Both the position numbers and the translations under genes were made by a program. The notes under the pieces were generated by a model that saw only the letters and a program-made list of their open reading frames with translations, did not search any database and was not told where the DNA came from. From positions 5,602,216 through 5,666,215 of the forward strand of contig NC_135557.1 in the NCBI RefSeq assembly GCF_964340395.1: a DNA stretch of 64,000 nt. The letters are read 5' to 3'. Source of the DNA: Glandiceps talaboti. Lineage: Eukaryota; Hemichordata; Enteropneusta; Spengelidae. Shown here piece after piece: positions 1 to 13,439 of this stretch; within the stretch, counting starts at the first letter, position 1; each line of letters begins with the position of its first letter.

Positions 1-122
1 TTATTGCAATGACGGCCATGTTATTTTTAAATCTTAATAATGGGGTAATGTATGTTAGGTGCTCGGAAATGTAAGCTCGGAGAGAATATACACTTCAACT
101 TTTCGGAAAGAATTCTTGAACC

Positions 123-1555
<1,433 letters not shown>

Positions 1556-1561
1556 TTATAA

Positions 1562-1600
1562 TATAAAAGGCCAGAAGGAAACTACGCTGAGAAGAACTGG
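1562..1600 (+). promoter_or_regulatory. possible TATA-box promoter
   Basis: A TATAAAAGG motif at 1562-1570 lies upstream of a moderately purine-rich stretch. The only ORF downstream in plus orientation is short, about 33 codons from an ATG near 1923, and no splice site or known product is recognisable. Such motifs are common by chance in AT-rich DNA, so this is a weak call. An LTR-type promoter is an alternative, but no terminal repeats were found. Confidence 0.15.
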
Positions 1601-2826
1601 CGAAGAGTAGATAACTGAGTGTTTGAACTATTGCTGGATTGTTCTGGTGTTTTCGGTACGGAGGGGAAATAGAATGTAGTGTACAATCGCGTTAACGTTC
1701 TCTAATATAATATTGGTACAAAAAAACAGGGAGCGACATTGGCAGACAGAATCCGCATTAAATCTTTGTACAAGACGTTATGACGTCTGTTATATTGTGG
1801 TCCACATTTGGCATAACTTTTATACTTCCATATGATCCTGATACTTTTAGCAGAGACCAAATGCAGCCTTGGATGAACAACGGGACTTGGACAACGGATT
1901 TGTAACGTGAAACATTTCGAAAATGGCAGAAAATGCACCTGCAAGGTTACAACAATATATGAGTGAACTCTTCCTCGAATGGCGAAAAAGACACACCACA
2001 ACTCTAATGCTGAAGTGAAAACTGACAGAACATGTAAACGTTGTAAATACGACCAATGGAAATTGATTTTGTTCTATGTGATCATGACACACGACCGAAA
2101 TCGTAGCCGTGACGGAAAATGGTCAAGTGAGCTTTAAAGAACATACGTAATAGAAACATAGAAGGAGGACAAACATAGGAGACTTCTAATAATTAAAAGG
2201 CGAAAACGAAGCAGAATTAAATCAAGAACACTCACGTTAGAAGCATAGGATGGACATAGATATAATTATAAGGTGTATTACTTATTCTGACTGTTACCAA
2301 TCATTTGTGAAATGTTGTGAATCGTTTAATTTTATCCCTATGACTCTAGTAGACTATTTTATCGTGAACAGCTGACTGCTCGGTTTAATTAATATGTAGC
2401 ATTATGTTGATGATCATTTCATAAGCTCAAAATATTGATGACATTTTTGTTTGTGAGTTTCTAGTGAAGCTTTTGTTGAAGTTTACTAGTATATGATTTC
2501 AGTGAGTTGAAGAACGATATTAATTGATATGTAATCACATACTGAAACGTAAAAGTAGTTATGATGATTGTAGATTTTAATAGAAGACTGTGACAACAGT
2601 ATTTCTACATCTTGACTGTTGATGAATTACTTCAATAGGTTGTTCATTCTGCGTATTACTTAAATCATGACCAATTGTCAAATAGTTATAATCCCAAACT
2701 AGAATGGAAATTTACTATCGATATCGACGGTTTCAAATGCAAATTACACCATATCTATTATCACTGAGATTGATAATATGAAATAATATATTTACTTTAT
2801 ACTACATATTAAAAACAGTTTCTTAC

Positions 2827-3024
2827 CTTAACAACCTGTCAGAATTAGATATAGGGTTCTGGTGTTGATGAAAGGAACCAACTTGGGAGTATCATTGGAT
2901 TGGTTGGCTGATGGAACTGTGGCGTAGCAATCAGAGGGCTGATAGGAGTATCTCGGTGAAGGAATCTTGACGAAAGGACCTTGAATCGAAGACCGAGTAT
3001 GATGGCAGTGACGTTCAGAATAAT
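2827..3024 (-). CDS. candidate internal exon of an unrecognised minus-strand gene
   Basis: On the minus strand a pyrimidine-rich tract ends in ...TTCAACAG at the high-coordinate side. The low-coordinate side has two possible donors: TTAAG|GTAAG, ending the exon at 2827, or GACAG|GTTG, ending it at 2836. Two frames are open almost to the end. The frame entered in phase 1 reads a Ser/Pro/Tyr/Arg-rich segment of about 62 residues that resembles a disordered tail. No domain is recognised and no flanking exon could be joined. It could be part of a gene whose 5' end is the promoter-like block at 6.2-6.7 kb, but that is a guess. Confidence 0.25.
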
Positions 3025-3029
3025 CTGTT

Positions 3030-4185
3030 GAAGAAATGAGTATGAAGAACTAAACATTAGTAAAGGAGAAAAGTACTATAGCGGTTCTTTTTGCACGACC
3101 AAAACATTCTAGTTACCTACGAGTAACGTTTCACTTGACCAAGACGACAGGCTTTGTCAAACTCTCTGTTTGCTTGTCATACTGTTTGGTGGTATAGTAC
3201 TAAGTTTTACCGACCTGATGAATATTTTCAAGGATGTAGGGGAAAGTTTTTTTTTATAAAATGTTTATAACATTATTTTAAATAAATAGTTCTTATATAG
3301 CCGAGGACTTTTCCCCATTTAAAGACATCTAGGTATTTCAATTCACAGAAGCGTTTGACCACAAAACAACTTGTAATGATAATAATATTCTGAGAAAAAC
3401 ATATCTTAATATCAAATATTATGTCTCTGTTACTACATTTCATTGTCGGGCTCGGTAAAAGAAATAAACTAACATTTTTCCGTTTCATCGTCTGGCCAGA
3501 CAAAAGATCTTACTAGCATTGTAACATTTTCTTGTTGTATTTTCGGAAATAAATAAACTTTAACTTCTTTTTGTTAACTATCATAATACCATATCGTTGC
3601 CAAGTTACATAGAATCTCTTTCACTCATTTTCTGTCATTTTCACACCTATAAATTCCTTTCATATTATCTTTGTTTCATTTCACCTTTATCATCCCATGC
3701 CTATTAGATCTCACTCCCACTTTTAGTACATTTCCTGAAATCTGATATACTTTATACTTAAACACAACACTATTAGCAGAACAATTTTGTGTCATATCTT
3801 TATCAGACTTTTGTGTTTGTAGCTATTCCTAGTACTTATAAATGTATTCAGATATTTGTTTTATTTTCGAGTAACGCAATATTTTATTACATTATATTTT
3901 TATATAATAATCATGTCTTTCACTGTGATGAATCTAATGAAGACCTCTGCATTCTATATTTAATATTACACTTTGTTGGAAATAAAGACTGTAAGAATTA
4001 TTTTCCTATAGTAGCTTCAACAAAAATTATCATATTGTGTATTCACTGTAGTTTTATATAATTGCAATTTTAGGAACCATGGAGACGAATCCTGAACGAT
4101 TGTACTTCATATTCAGCATAACGTTTTGATAACGTGATATAAATTCATATTTTTTGTTGATTTGTTAATCAATTCATTTTTAGTT
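3030..4185. other. AT-rich DNA, no gene seen
   Basis: Very AT-rich. The open frames have low-complexity, hydrophobic composition typical of chance ORFs in such DNA. Nothing recognised. Confidence 0.5.
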
Positions 4186-4189
4186 CAGT

Positions 4190-4380
4190 GCATGTCAATT
4201 GTCGAGAAGGCAGGGTGGTCTTTTTAAACACCTCATCTACTCACCCAAGGAAGGATTTGCCTCTCGTGACTACACTTGGCGAGCAAGTCAGCACCCCTGT
4301 CAAATTTCAACATTGTCTAAATACGAATTAAACCACCGCACGTCGAACTGATGACAGGTCAACTAAGTTGCTGAAGTAAA
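4190..4380. repeat. dispersed repeat block A, copy 1
   Basis: Shares a diverged but clear pattern with 15715-15850: 'ctcaccca', then 'ggatttgcctctcgtgactac' or its variant, then 'acgtcgaactga' or a close variant, in the same order. Together with block B (6223-6740 and 16063-16577) it marks two related genomic segments about 10-11 kb apart. Confidence 0.45.
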
Positions 4381-6220
4381 TAGTTTTGTTGGCGAGCAGT
4401 ACTGATAAGAATTTGCTGAAATCAACAAGTAATATGTGGGTTGTATTATATCGAGTATTCTTTATCTATGTTCTTATCCTACTTCATCACGGCAAATTGT
4501 TAGTTTTATCTATTCTTAGTTACAGTTTAACTCTTTAAGGAGATAACCCGTGACAGTACGGTGCAATGTTAACGATAAATCGTGGTATCTACGTCGAACC
4601 TTAACAGTTGTGTATACTACTATACTACGTACTCAGTTGTCTGAGAATATGTGGGTTTTCTTTAAAAGTTAATATCAGTCACTTGAAAAAAATCACCATC
4701 CTGAGAAGTAAAATCTCTCAAATAATTTCAAACGAATTCTCTCTCGCCAGAATGATATTATTCCTACTTTGGCTGCCAGGGAATATTGAGAAGTTGTGGT
4801 CTGTGTAACTGCACCCAGTTAAAAAATCTAAGTCCAGTACAAATTTCAACGTGATCAGGGGACTGTTTACGTAGTTACTAAGTTAATGACAAAACATTGC
4901 ATCCGTTATCATATAAGTTTTCATTTTAATCAAATATTGCCAACTGATGTCGTTTAGTACCTTGTCCATCGTACCCCTCACTATACAGCTACACTCCATA
5001 TATCTACTTCCTTTGAACATTATTAGTGTACAGTTAATATATTCATATATTCATCCCTCCATTTGACATGGGTGTAAAATCATATAATTATTAATGTTAG
5101 CTTAACGTTTCTAAAATAATTGTAACGATATTTGTCGTCAACTGTCGATGGTCAAACCAATCATTTACGTACTGCATGTGGAGGATTAGTCACAATATGT
5201 TATAAGTTACATAGCACAGTCATTTGACAACATTGTGTAATCATGTGTTGTGTAAAACACATATGTATTTTGGAAATAATAATTAATTTAGAGATTAGTT
5301 AAGTTTCGTGGTATCGCCATTAAGTGCAGTTTGTACGGAGTGACACGTTTGCACCTTCATAAATAAATGACGAAAGGGTTGTCGACAGATGTCGAGTCTA
5401 TGCTTGTCAGAAAATACACACCACATATAGAAACTCTGAATTTCAAAAATGTAAAAATGTGTAACAGATTTTTACTTTATGAAGTTCAACATCTGGTTGT
5501 AGTTGTCGTCCAAACTTTTCAAAGATATCTACATGTACGATATTTACCGTATTGTAATAAGTACGTGTCTTCGATGCATGATTATCGACAGGGTAGATTA
5601 CGGAGTACTCAAAACAGAAATACCATCGTAATAATTATGAGACTGATATAATTTCAAGTCAACGACTACAGCTTTACAGTTCTTCTAGTACTTCAGCTGC
5701 TTTATTCAATTGTTCTTTTAACAGATTTTATTTAATCCTGTACATCACGGCTAATCTAATCAGAAAGCAGGACACTACGATAATAATACAGGAGTGTCGT
5801 ATTGAAATATTTTAAGATATTGCAGTGAAACTACAAACCATGTACCGAACGTGAAATAGTGAATTCGACATTCAGATTATTCTGTCAAAGCGATTTTATA
5901 TTCCCCGAGAATGTTTTGATGGGTTCGGTTATTCACTTTTGATAATCCCTTTTTTTGAATATCAATCGTTCAATATTTATTTGATAAAACTTACCAATGA
6001 ACTTCACCTCATTTAGAAGTGGTGGTTTGTAATATACCTTTTTTACACCTGTGTTCTTATATATCCTGACTGTACGTAAAACACGTCTTGTTGTCAAGTG
6101 ACATGTTTAATACTTCAAGCTAAAGCATCGCCCCCTGACCAGCCATACATTTAAACTCAACTATCATCTACAGTATCAGTTTACTCTCCTAATTTTAATA
6201 CAATATTTCCCACTGTTGTC
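4381..6220. other. no gene seen
   Basis: AT-rich sequence with scattered short open frames. The longest, 94 codons at 5367-5651 on the plus strand, shows no recognisable domain and no supporting splice sites. Confidence 0.4.
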
Positions 6221-6222
6221 AG

Positions 6223-6740
6223 GATGGTGGTGATAAAATTAATGTTTTGTAGTCAGAGTAACCGAACTGAATTAGCTGACCTATCGATATGAATATTTAA
6301 TGTTAAGATAGCAGTATAAGAAATTATTAACGATACAAGTATCAATATGTTAGACCTACTTGTACTTCAACAACTTGGACTAACATAAATAACAAAAGTT
6401 AACTTTACAATTTACACACGGAATATACAATATTTTATAGACAGGAAATAAGACGACAGTGACATACCTGGATAATATGATGTCAATGTTGTCGAGGTGT
6501 GACGTTCACAATTACACAATTAACCGATAAACTCGAATCATGAAAGGAACTGGGACGGTGTAGACGTTGTGTAGCCAAGTGAGTGGTGTATCACCTGTAC
6601 ACTGTGAAATCATTCGACTCTACAGGTACGAACACTATCACGTGACTACACCAACCAATCACAGTATGTACGTACTCAAGTAAAAGGTCAATAGCTATCT
6701 AACGACAGCTTGTCACATCAATTATTACCATTCAACATAC
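6223..6740 (-). repeat. duplicated promoter-like block B, copy 1
   Basis: About 515 bp closely similar to 16063-16577. Read on the minus strand, both copies keep a CCAAT box (ATTGG), an 8-bp palindrome TCACGTGA (6638-6645) containing an E-box, a stretch of about 170 bp, and a splice-donor-like CCAG|GTATGTCAC ending at 6468. This looks like a promoter with a first, probably untranslated, exon. The short frame starting in this stretch is interrupted in copy 1, so the exon is unlikely to be coding. A dispersed repeat without function is the alternative. Confidence 0.5.
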
Positions 6741-6759
6741 AGATTTGTTTTGTATTTTC

Positions 6760-6818
6760 CAACTTCTCTCATCTGAGAAGTCAAGTGTGGAACACAGTGA
6801 TATATACAAAAGACAGGC

Positions 6819-6849
<31 letters not shown>

Positions 6850-6910
6850 TAGTCGCAGATCGACAGACAGTCATTCTGATCAAATGGAAAACTACTATAT
6901 CAGTAATGTA
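6760..6910. repeat. (GACA)n element, copy 1
   Basis: A (GACA)n tract at 6813-6850 is flanked by sequence also found around 19730-19830: 'ggaacacag.gatata' on the left, and 'ctactatatcagt' downstream on the right. This defines a dispersed repeat rather than an isolated microsatellite. Confidence 0.6.
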
Positions 6911-6977
6911 TCAGACATCAGACAAAATGTTTAATAATAATTATATAATACTATTATGATACTGGTATATAATAACT

Positions 6978-7395
6978 CAGGTGGTGGCAGTCCCTGACGA
7001 AGCGGGTACACATGCTTGTTAGAAATTTCATGGAAAAGGTTTTTTTTCATCGGTCATCTAGTCCGTGGAATCGTGAAAAGGGGTACTTTTTCAGATCACC
7101 CTCTCAGAATAGGGCTAGGATGCCCCTTTTATACTCTCTCTCAGAAGAAACTTCCCGACGAAGGCCTGGTGACGAAGCTCTCGTAATCCAGAATAGTATT
7201 GAATTGCAAACATCAAGGCGAAGAGTGTACATGCAGTGTATGGATTATTAAAGTGTACATCAAGGTAAAATCTCCCGAATTTCGGAAATAAGATGGTGTT
7301 TTTTGTAGTGATTTTCTCCAAGATACACTAAAAAGGAGTTTTTTTCATTGTAATATTCCGGGCAAATGAGTCCATCTAGGGACTGCTACCGCCGG
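6978..7395. mobile_element. possible small TIR element
   Basis: The ends CAGGTGGTGGCAGTCCCT (left) and, reverse-complemented, CCGGCGGTAGCAGTCCCT (right) match at 15 of 18 positions. The interior of about 420 bp is noncoding. No clear target-site duplication was seen, so the class cannot be assigned. Confidence 0.35.
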
Positions 7396-7399
7396 GGAA

Positions 7400-8900
7400 A
7401 ATAATGCCTTAATTTGAAATTTTACTAACGCATTATTTAGGCATGTCTAAAGCTTGAACTGAAAACCAAGCACTCAGGTGTTTATTCGTTGTAATAAAGT
7501 AGCATTGTCTAGTTGCATTTATGGTTGGACCCAGTTGACTAGTAAGGGAAACAAACAAGTCCAAACTTGTATTAACGGTGTTTTGTGGCTTACAGCCAGA
7601 TACCTGTCGGAATGTTCTGATAACCTTTTAACCCTTTGCTAAAACGACACACATATATCATATGGCATGTGATACACTCATCATCGATCAATTAATGTGT
7701 TAGGGGCAACATCAAAAGTTCAATATAATATATCTAACTTAATTGCTTAAGTTAGGTCCCAGACCCCCCCACCCCCCCATCTAACTTAACTGACCTAAAA
7801 TTGAAAATCGTTTCAGACTCATACTGTATACTTCCACTTTCAAACAACGTACCAATATAATACTGAATTATAAATAAAATAGAAAACCATTTTAACTCAG
7901 AAAAATACTTTTATTGAAAACCAACAGAACACAACAACACTGAATTTACACGTCAAGTCACATTGATTACTAATACTGGTATGTCTGGTTTCACTTTCTT
8001 TTTTGAAATGGGAGACATTTCGTGACTGGGTGTAGGCTCATCAGCAACACTTTAATCGGATGATTTTTGTTTAACTGAAAAATACAGGGCCGGTCGGGAA
8101 AGTGTAGGAATCGCCTTTGTTAACTAGTTCGACTAAATTGATTTTACAGATAGATTTGATTCATAAAACTTGACAAGATGTTTTGCAAACAGCAGGATAC
8201 CACTTCCCATTAAAGGCCATTCCAAAGATTAGATCGGATGAAGTAACCATTTTCACTGGAGTAAAGAACTATATGTAGTAACATTGCAATTCAAACTGTA
8301 AAACATTTAACTGTCTCTGCAAAACATAATTTCAACTAGAAATTGTATTTACCAGCTCTCATGCTTTTTAGCCTTCAAGTTGTTTCTGTCGAGTCGTATA
8401 TATTCGCACGTTTCCGTTGATTTTGACTGTGACATCGCACCACGACAGTGATGAACACGTTGACGCGGCGGCCACGGCTTTCACATGCATGTTCCAACTA
8501 TCATCTACAAACATCTATAAATCTGTTTGAAATTGCTAAACTATTGCTGAATAATTATTTCAGGCGATCGAACTTTTGATTTTCACGAAGGATTGAATCA
8601 ACATCAGTCGAACGATCAACTTGTTGCGAGTGTAGAAATAAACATTCGCAATACCACGCTATCTACGACAATTTAGTCCAAGTTGAGAGGTCACATCAAA
8701 CATGACATCTCATCGGTAATTTCCGGATTTACATTCGTATTTGTTTCACGTTATAACTTATGGCCTAACTTAGAACCTTCGCGTAGGTGGATTTTGGCAA
8801 CGTATTCTCCACATAATCTATTGAAATCAATTATCGTGGAGGTCCTTTAAAATTTACCACTACGATTGCACGATCGTCTCTGATCACGTACCCACTGTGA
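7400..8900. other. no gene seen
   Basis: Includes short C-rich tracts near 7766-7780. From about 8400 the base composition is less AT-rich, with more CpG, and may belong to the same decayed element as the broken coding region that follows. Confidence 0.35.
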
Positions 8901-8905
8901 CTTCG

Positions 8906-9637
8906 TTAACTTTCAAACATATTTTTAACGTATTTCAAAATAGATTGTTTCGACTCGACCTCCTGGGACATGAACTCGGCTAATGACCGTCGATCATTTT
9001 TGTATTTGGCATGCCACAACTTCGTTGCGCTTTCCTGTACACCGGCCCGGGATTTGCCCTGTTGTTCTTTGATATTTAACTCCCAAATCTTGTTCGCTAG
9101 TTTCTGAAAGTCGTTCGAAGGGCATTTATAAATTGTGTGAGGAGAACATATATGGACCAGAAAATTGTACGAACCCTTCGTGTCTCGACGACGCCAACTG
9201 ATGAAATGTGCGTACGCACACTCTGGATACCCACCTCGTTCCCAAATACCTATTTTGCAGCAAATTTGAAAGCTGAACCGCGTACCGCTGATAAATCGGA
9301 CCGACTGTACGCAGTTTTTAGGTAAAAGCAGCCTTGAAATCGTACTAAATTTGCCAAGTATGGCGTTAAATCGTTTTTGACGGTTGAGAAATTATTTTGG
9401 CCAAAACCCCCCCACCCCCAAACTAAAGCAATTAAGTTTTTTTGTAAACATCGATCTTTTGACGTCGCCCCTTATATGATCGTATCTATCTCCACTGTGT
9501 CTAACCATATTCTGTTCAATTAAAGTCGTAGTTAATAATCTGTTAAGGCACGGGGAATAGGACGAATAGTTATTTTTTGTTGATTTTCCGGATTTGTAAT
9601 AATATTTTCTTATATTCTTATTTAATCTGTATTTCAA
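8906..9637 (-). pseudogene. broken coding region, family not recognised
   Basis: On the minus strand one frame runs from about 9637 to a TAA at 8906-8908, interrupted by a single in-frame TAA at 9392-9394. On both sides of that stop the composition is protein-like. The downstream part, about 161 codons, is mixed polar/hydrophobic with a Lys/Glu/Gln-rich, helical-looking C-terminus. The upstream part is basic, with a Gly-rich stretch encoded by a C-run just before the stop. This part has higher GC content than its surroundings. I recognise no family motif. It may be a decayed transposon protein or a mutated host exon. No start codon is convincing and no splice sites were assigned. Confidence 0.4.
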
Positions 9638-9759
9638 ATAGAGTTTAAAATATTGCCATCAAAGCTCTTGTTTCCTCTCACTGTTTTTTTTTTCAATTTC
9701 CTACCGTTAGCACTCTTATCGGAGTTTATTAGATGGGCACAAACGCGATGTTGTTCCAT

Positions 9760-10075
9760 TTTATAAACATCTTGGGATCATTATGTCGAGTAGCGGTATA
9801 TGGTATTTAGTCAGAAAACCCTTGCAGCGCAAGCAAGCAAAGCTATGTTTATGGTTAAAAAACCATCTTGCAAAACTTGGAGATATACCAGTCAAAATTT
9901 CCATCAAAGTTTTTGATGGAGAAATACTACCGATACTAAACTATGCAGCGGAGACTTGGGGGTTTCATAAAGCAAGTGATATTGAACGTGTACATAGTAA
10001 AGGTTTACGTTACATTTTGGGTTTAAGTCAACATACGCCAAATTTTGTTTCCCTTGCTGAAACGGGTCGTTTACA
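9760..10075 (+). pseudogene. non-LTR retrotransposon fragment, RT C-terminal part (older copy, 5' piece)
   Basis: The plus-strand frame contains the thumb/connection signature of non-LTR reverse transcriptases: a 'HLGI' motif, then 'LPILNYAAETWG' (the usual L-P-x-L-x-Y-x-x-E-x-W-G), then 'HSKGLRYILGL'. It is cut off at 10076, where the tail of an oppositely oriented LINE begins, and its continuation lies at 13440-13957. The 5' part of the element, with the endonuclease and RT core, is absent. Confidence 0.75.
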
Positions 10076-10252
10076 ATTATTATTATTATTATTATTTTAA
10101 TTTCTTAGAAAACGCACTACACATACGTCACAGTGCGATGTACAGAAACTCTAAAAAGAATATGCAAAATTTAAAAATACACATTGCAAGTGGTAGGGTA
10201 AAGAACACACAGTCCTGAGGTGAAATAAATGTACAGCAAAGCAAAAAACGAA

Positions 10253-11959
10253 TCACTGATAATACATATTAAAAAGATAGGTTTTCAAACCGCGTTTAAA
10301 AGACTCAACATTCCTTGCAGTACGAATCTCTACAGGTAACTTATTCCACAGTGATGGCGCGCAAACTGAAAAGGCTCTCTGGCCGTATGTCTTACTGAAT
10401 GTACCGCGGGGTGGAATCAGACGTAACTTGTCTGCAGAGCGGAGATCTCTAGAAGGAACATACTGCTCTATCAGCTCTGTCAAATACACTGGTGCAAAGC
10501 CTCTAATTACTTTAAAAGTAATTAACATAACCTTGAACTTAATACGTGCTTCTACTGGCAGCCAATGTAAATCAACTAATACAGGTGTAATATGGTCAAA
10601 TTTACGGGAACGACTAACTAAACGTGCTGCAGCGTTTTGAAGAGATTGCAAACGGTGAAGCTGATCTTTGTTAATTCCATACAAGAGACTATTACAATAA
10701 TCTAACTGAGTTGTTACAAATGCGTGGATCAATGTCTCGGTAGTGTCCTGATCGAGAAGTTTACGGATCTTGCCAATTCTGTATAATGCGAAGTGGGCTT
10801 TTCTACAAACTTGGTTTATGTGATCGGACATAGCACCATTCCTGTTTAAAATCATGCCAAGATTACGGACCGAGTTCGAAGGGATAATATCAATGTCACC
10901 GACCCTTAGGCTAGACAGTTCCGTTGCATCAGGTTTCAAGCTTGACGAGAAATGGACAACTTCCGTTTTGTCATCGTTCAGAATGAGTAGATTTGACTGC
11001 ATCCAGCCACGTACATCATCGATACATTCCTCGAGAGAGGTACGTACATCATCTGGTTGCCTACAAACAACATAGACTTCGGAGTCGTCGGCATACATCA
11101 TGCAATCCAGACCATGACCTTCGATGATATCCTCCAAAGGTGATGTATATAGTGTGAAAAGGATTGGTCCAAGTACCGATCCCTGTGGAACACCGTACTT
11201 CATTGTCGAACTGGCCGATGTTACATTGCCGACTTTGACACACTGATTACGATCTGACAGATATGATCGGAACCAGGACAGAACGGTGCCAGTTATGCCG
11301 AATCTTTATTGCAGTCTATTTAATAGAATGTCATGATCGATCGTATCGAACGCAGCCGACAAATCCAACATGATGAGAACGACGTCCATTTTATCGTTTA
11401 GGGCACGCATGATGTCATTATGCACCCGTAATAGAGCTGTTTCGGTGCTGTGATTAGGACGATATGCACTTTGGCGCTTTGCGAATAGATTAAACCTGGT
11501 AAGATGGCTATGTAGTTGTTGTGCAACAATTCTTTCAAGAACTTTTGAAAGAAATGGAAGATTTGACACTGGTCTATAACTCTTCAGCATATTCTTGTCA
11601 AGGTCCGGTTTTTTCAGGAGTGGCCGAATAATGGCGGATTTGAAGTGAGATGGGACAATGCCTGTCCTGAGCGAACAATTAAAAAAGTCAACCAAGAAAG
11701 GTGTGAGGGTGTTGATAGACTTCTTGATAATGTCCGATGGTAAGACATCGAGGTCGCAAGACTTCGCGGAGGATTGTTTCACGATTGTTTTAACCTGATC
11801 GGCTATAACAGGATTAAAGTCAGTGAATACATGGGATGGTAGGATAACGTGGGAGTCATCCTGTTGAACGACAAGTCCGTTTCGAAGCATGGCTACCTTG
11901 GATTCGAAGTAGGTGAGAAATTCTGATGGCAAGTCCGTGAGAGGGATATTATTTGGCAA
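10253..11959 (-). pseudogene. LINE reverse transcriptase domain (ORF2 C-terminal part, broken)
   Basis: Two frames make up the RT. The first, 11306-11959, has 'LKSYRPVSNLPFLSKVLERI', 'QSAYRPNHST' and 'LDLSAAFDTIDH' (first catalytic Asp). The second, 10253-11203, has 'YGVPQGSVLGPILF', then 'MYADDSEVY' with the catalytic YADD, then the thumb and the L2/CR1 C-terminal domain ending in 'FKRGLKTYLF'. A stop at 11306 and a shift separate them. The catalytic triad is intact, but the protein cannot be made as one chain. Confidence 0.9.
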
Positions 11960-12147
11960 GGCTTTGCTATTACTTGCATTCGCATTGGAAAGTTCACAAC
12001 GATGTTAAAAAGTTTCCTAGAGTCAGCCTCTTGGATACGACGTTGATGGTAACTAGTTTTCACGTGATCACAACGACGAAAGTAATCAGATCGCATGGAG
12101 ATGAAAATTTGTCGATCTATCTCAAGCTGTGTATTTCGCCATTTCAT

Positions 12148-13170
12148 TTATAGACGCCGTACATTTTTCCTGTGTAGTAGAAGTTCCTCAGTGTACCAAG
12201 GTGCTCGGACTTTATCGATTATTACTTTAGTCGTAACAGGGACAACTTCATCTAACACGTATGTAGCAGTCGAGTGGAAAAATTCTGATAGTATTTCAGA
12301 ATAGGCGTCGCGCGGATAATCAGAGAATTTGGCTGCCAGCTTGACTTGAAAATCATTAATATTCATCTTATGATAGTTCCGGCGAGAAGTAATGACTCTG
12401 GAGTTCGGTGGGCGCTGTACTTTCATGCTGAAAAGGACGAGGCTGTGATCGGAGATGAGAGAGTCGTCGATCCTGATAGAATGTAAAAACTGGTCAGCTG
12501 ATCTTGTGATAAGCAAATCGAGAGTGTGTCCTTTGATATGTGTTGAACCATGGACATGCTGTTGCAACCCCATCGACTGGAGTAAGTTTAAGAGTTTGAT
12601 AGTGTCCGGTGAACTGATGTCGTCAAAGTGGAAGTTAAAATCGCCAGCGATGACAAGATGACCTGGTAAAGTTACGGCGCTTTCGAGAAGAGTTGAAAAT
12701 TCGGAGATAAACTGATTTATAGTTGCAGTGTTGTTCGATGACTTTGGTGGTCGATAGATAGTGATAATGTTCAGGAGTTGACTAGATGAACGGAGAGTTG
12801 TATTTAACGATTCAAATGATTGGAATGCGCAAGAATGCTTTTCAACAACGCGAAGATTAGATCTTGTTATAACAGCCACACCACCACCCTTCCGTTTAGC
12901 CCGAGGTTGCTGGTGGATGTTGTAACCACTGATCGAAGAATGGAACTCCGCCAAAATTGGATCAGACTGACTTTTGATCCAGGTTTCTGTGATTATTAGA
13001 ATGTCAAGCTGTTTCTCGACCAAGGTTGTCACCATGGCAGCGATTTTCCCGTTCATAGAGCGCGCGTTCCATAGTGCTGCATTCAGCTGCAATTTCTTGA
13101 AACAAGTAGAAATCCTCGGGATTTTCACCAGAACAGAATTAATCATTGCTAGACAAATTAAGATTGTCAA
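12148..13170 (-). pseudogene. LINE endonuclease domain (ORF2 N-terminal part)
   Basis: The 340-codon frame has the apurinic-like endonuclease motifs in order: 'ALWNARSMNGK' (N-terminal Asn), 'ILIITETWI' (catalytic Glu), 'KGGGVAV', 'YRPP', 'LVIAGDFNFH' (D and N of the active site) and 'SDHSLV' (the terminal SDH). All key residues are present. The frame breaks at about 12147, where the reading moves into a different frame for the linker region (11893-12147). Confidence 0.9.
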
Positions 13171-13185
13171 GTATTGATTTAAGTT

Positions 13186-13439
13186 ATTAAATTTGAGACC
13201 AGATACTATTCTGCCTGTATGCTATAAGTATCAATATGAAAAAGCTGAAAATAATGTAAAATTGTTGGGTCCTTGACGTTAAATATTTGTTATGTATTAT
13301 CGGCTTTGGTGAGGTATGGCTGATGCAGGGTGTTGGCAATCTATCGGCCTTGGTGAGGTATGGGTGATGTAGGGTGTTGGAAATGAAAACTGCTAATATC
13401 ATTGTATTCAGATAAATGTGTAAGGATATCAATAGACAA
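13186..13439. repeat. short tandem duplication in unassigned DNA
   Basis: Two copies of a roughly 60-bp unit containing 'cggc.ttggtgaggtatgg.tgatg.agggtgttgg' lie at about 13299-13383. Confidence 0.5.

Larger units (their letters stand above)
10076..13185 (-). mobile_element. nearly full-length L2/CR1-type LINE
   Basis: On the minus strand the element runs from a 5' end near 13185 to an (AAT)n tail at 10076-10098. It carries an AP endonuclease, a linker, a reverse transcriptase with the catalytic YADD box, and the C-terminal L2/CR1 domain ('LHWLPVEARIKFK', 'LWNKLPVEIR'). At least three frame breaks or stops divide the ORF (near 12147, 11930 and 11305), so it is not autonomous. The short decay suggests a recent insertion. 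It sits inside an older LINE of opposite orientation. Confidence 0.9.

Noticed and set aside
9137-9325. 62-codon plus-strand frame
   Set aside because: Antisense shadow of the broken minus-strand coding region at 8906-9637, which has the more protein-like composition.
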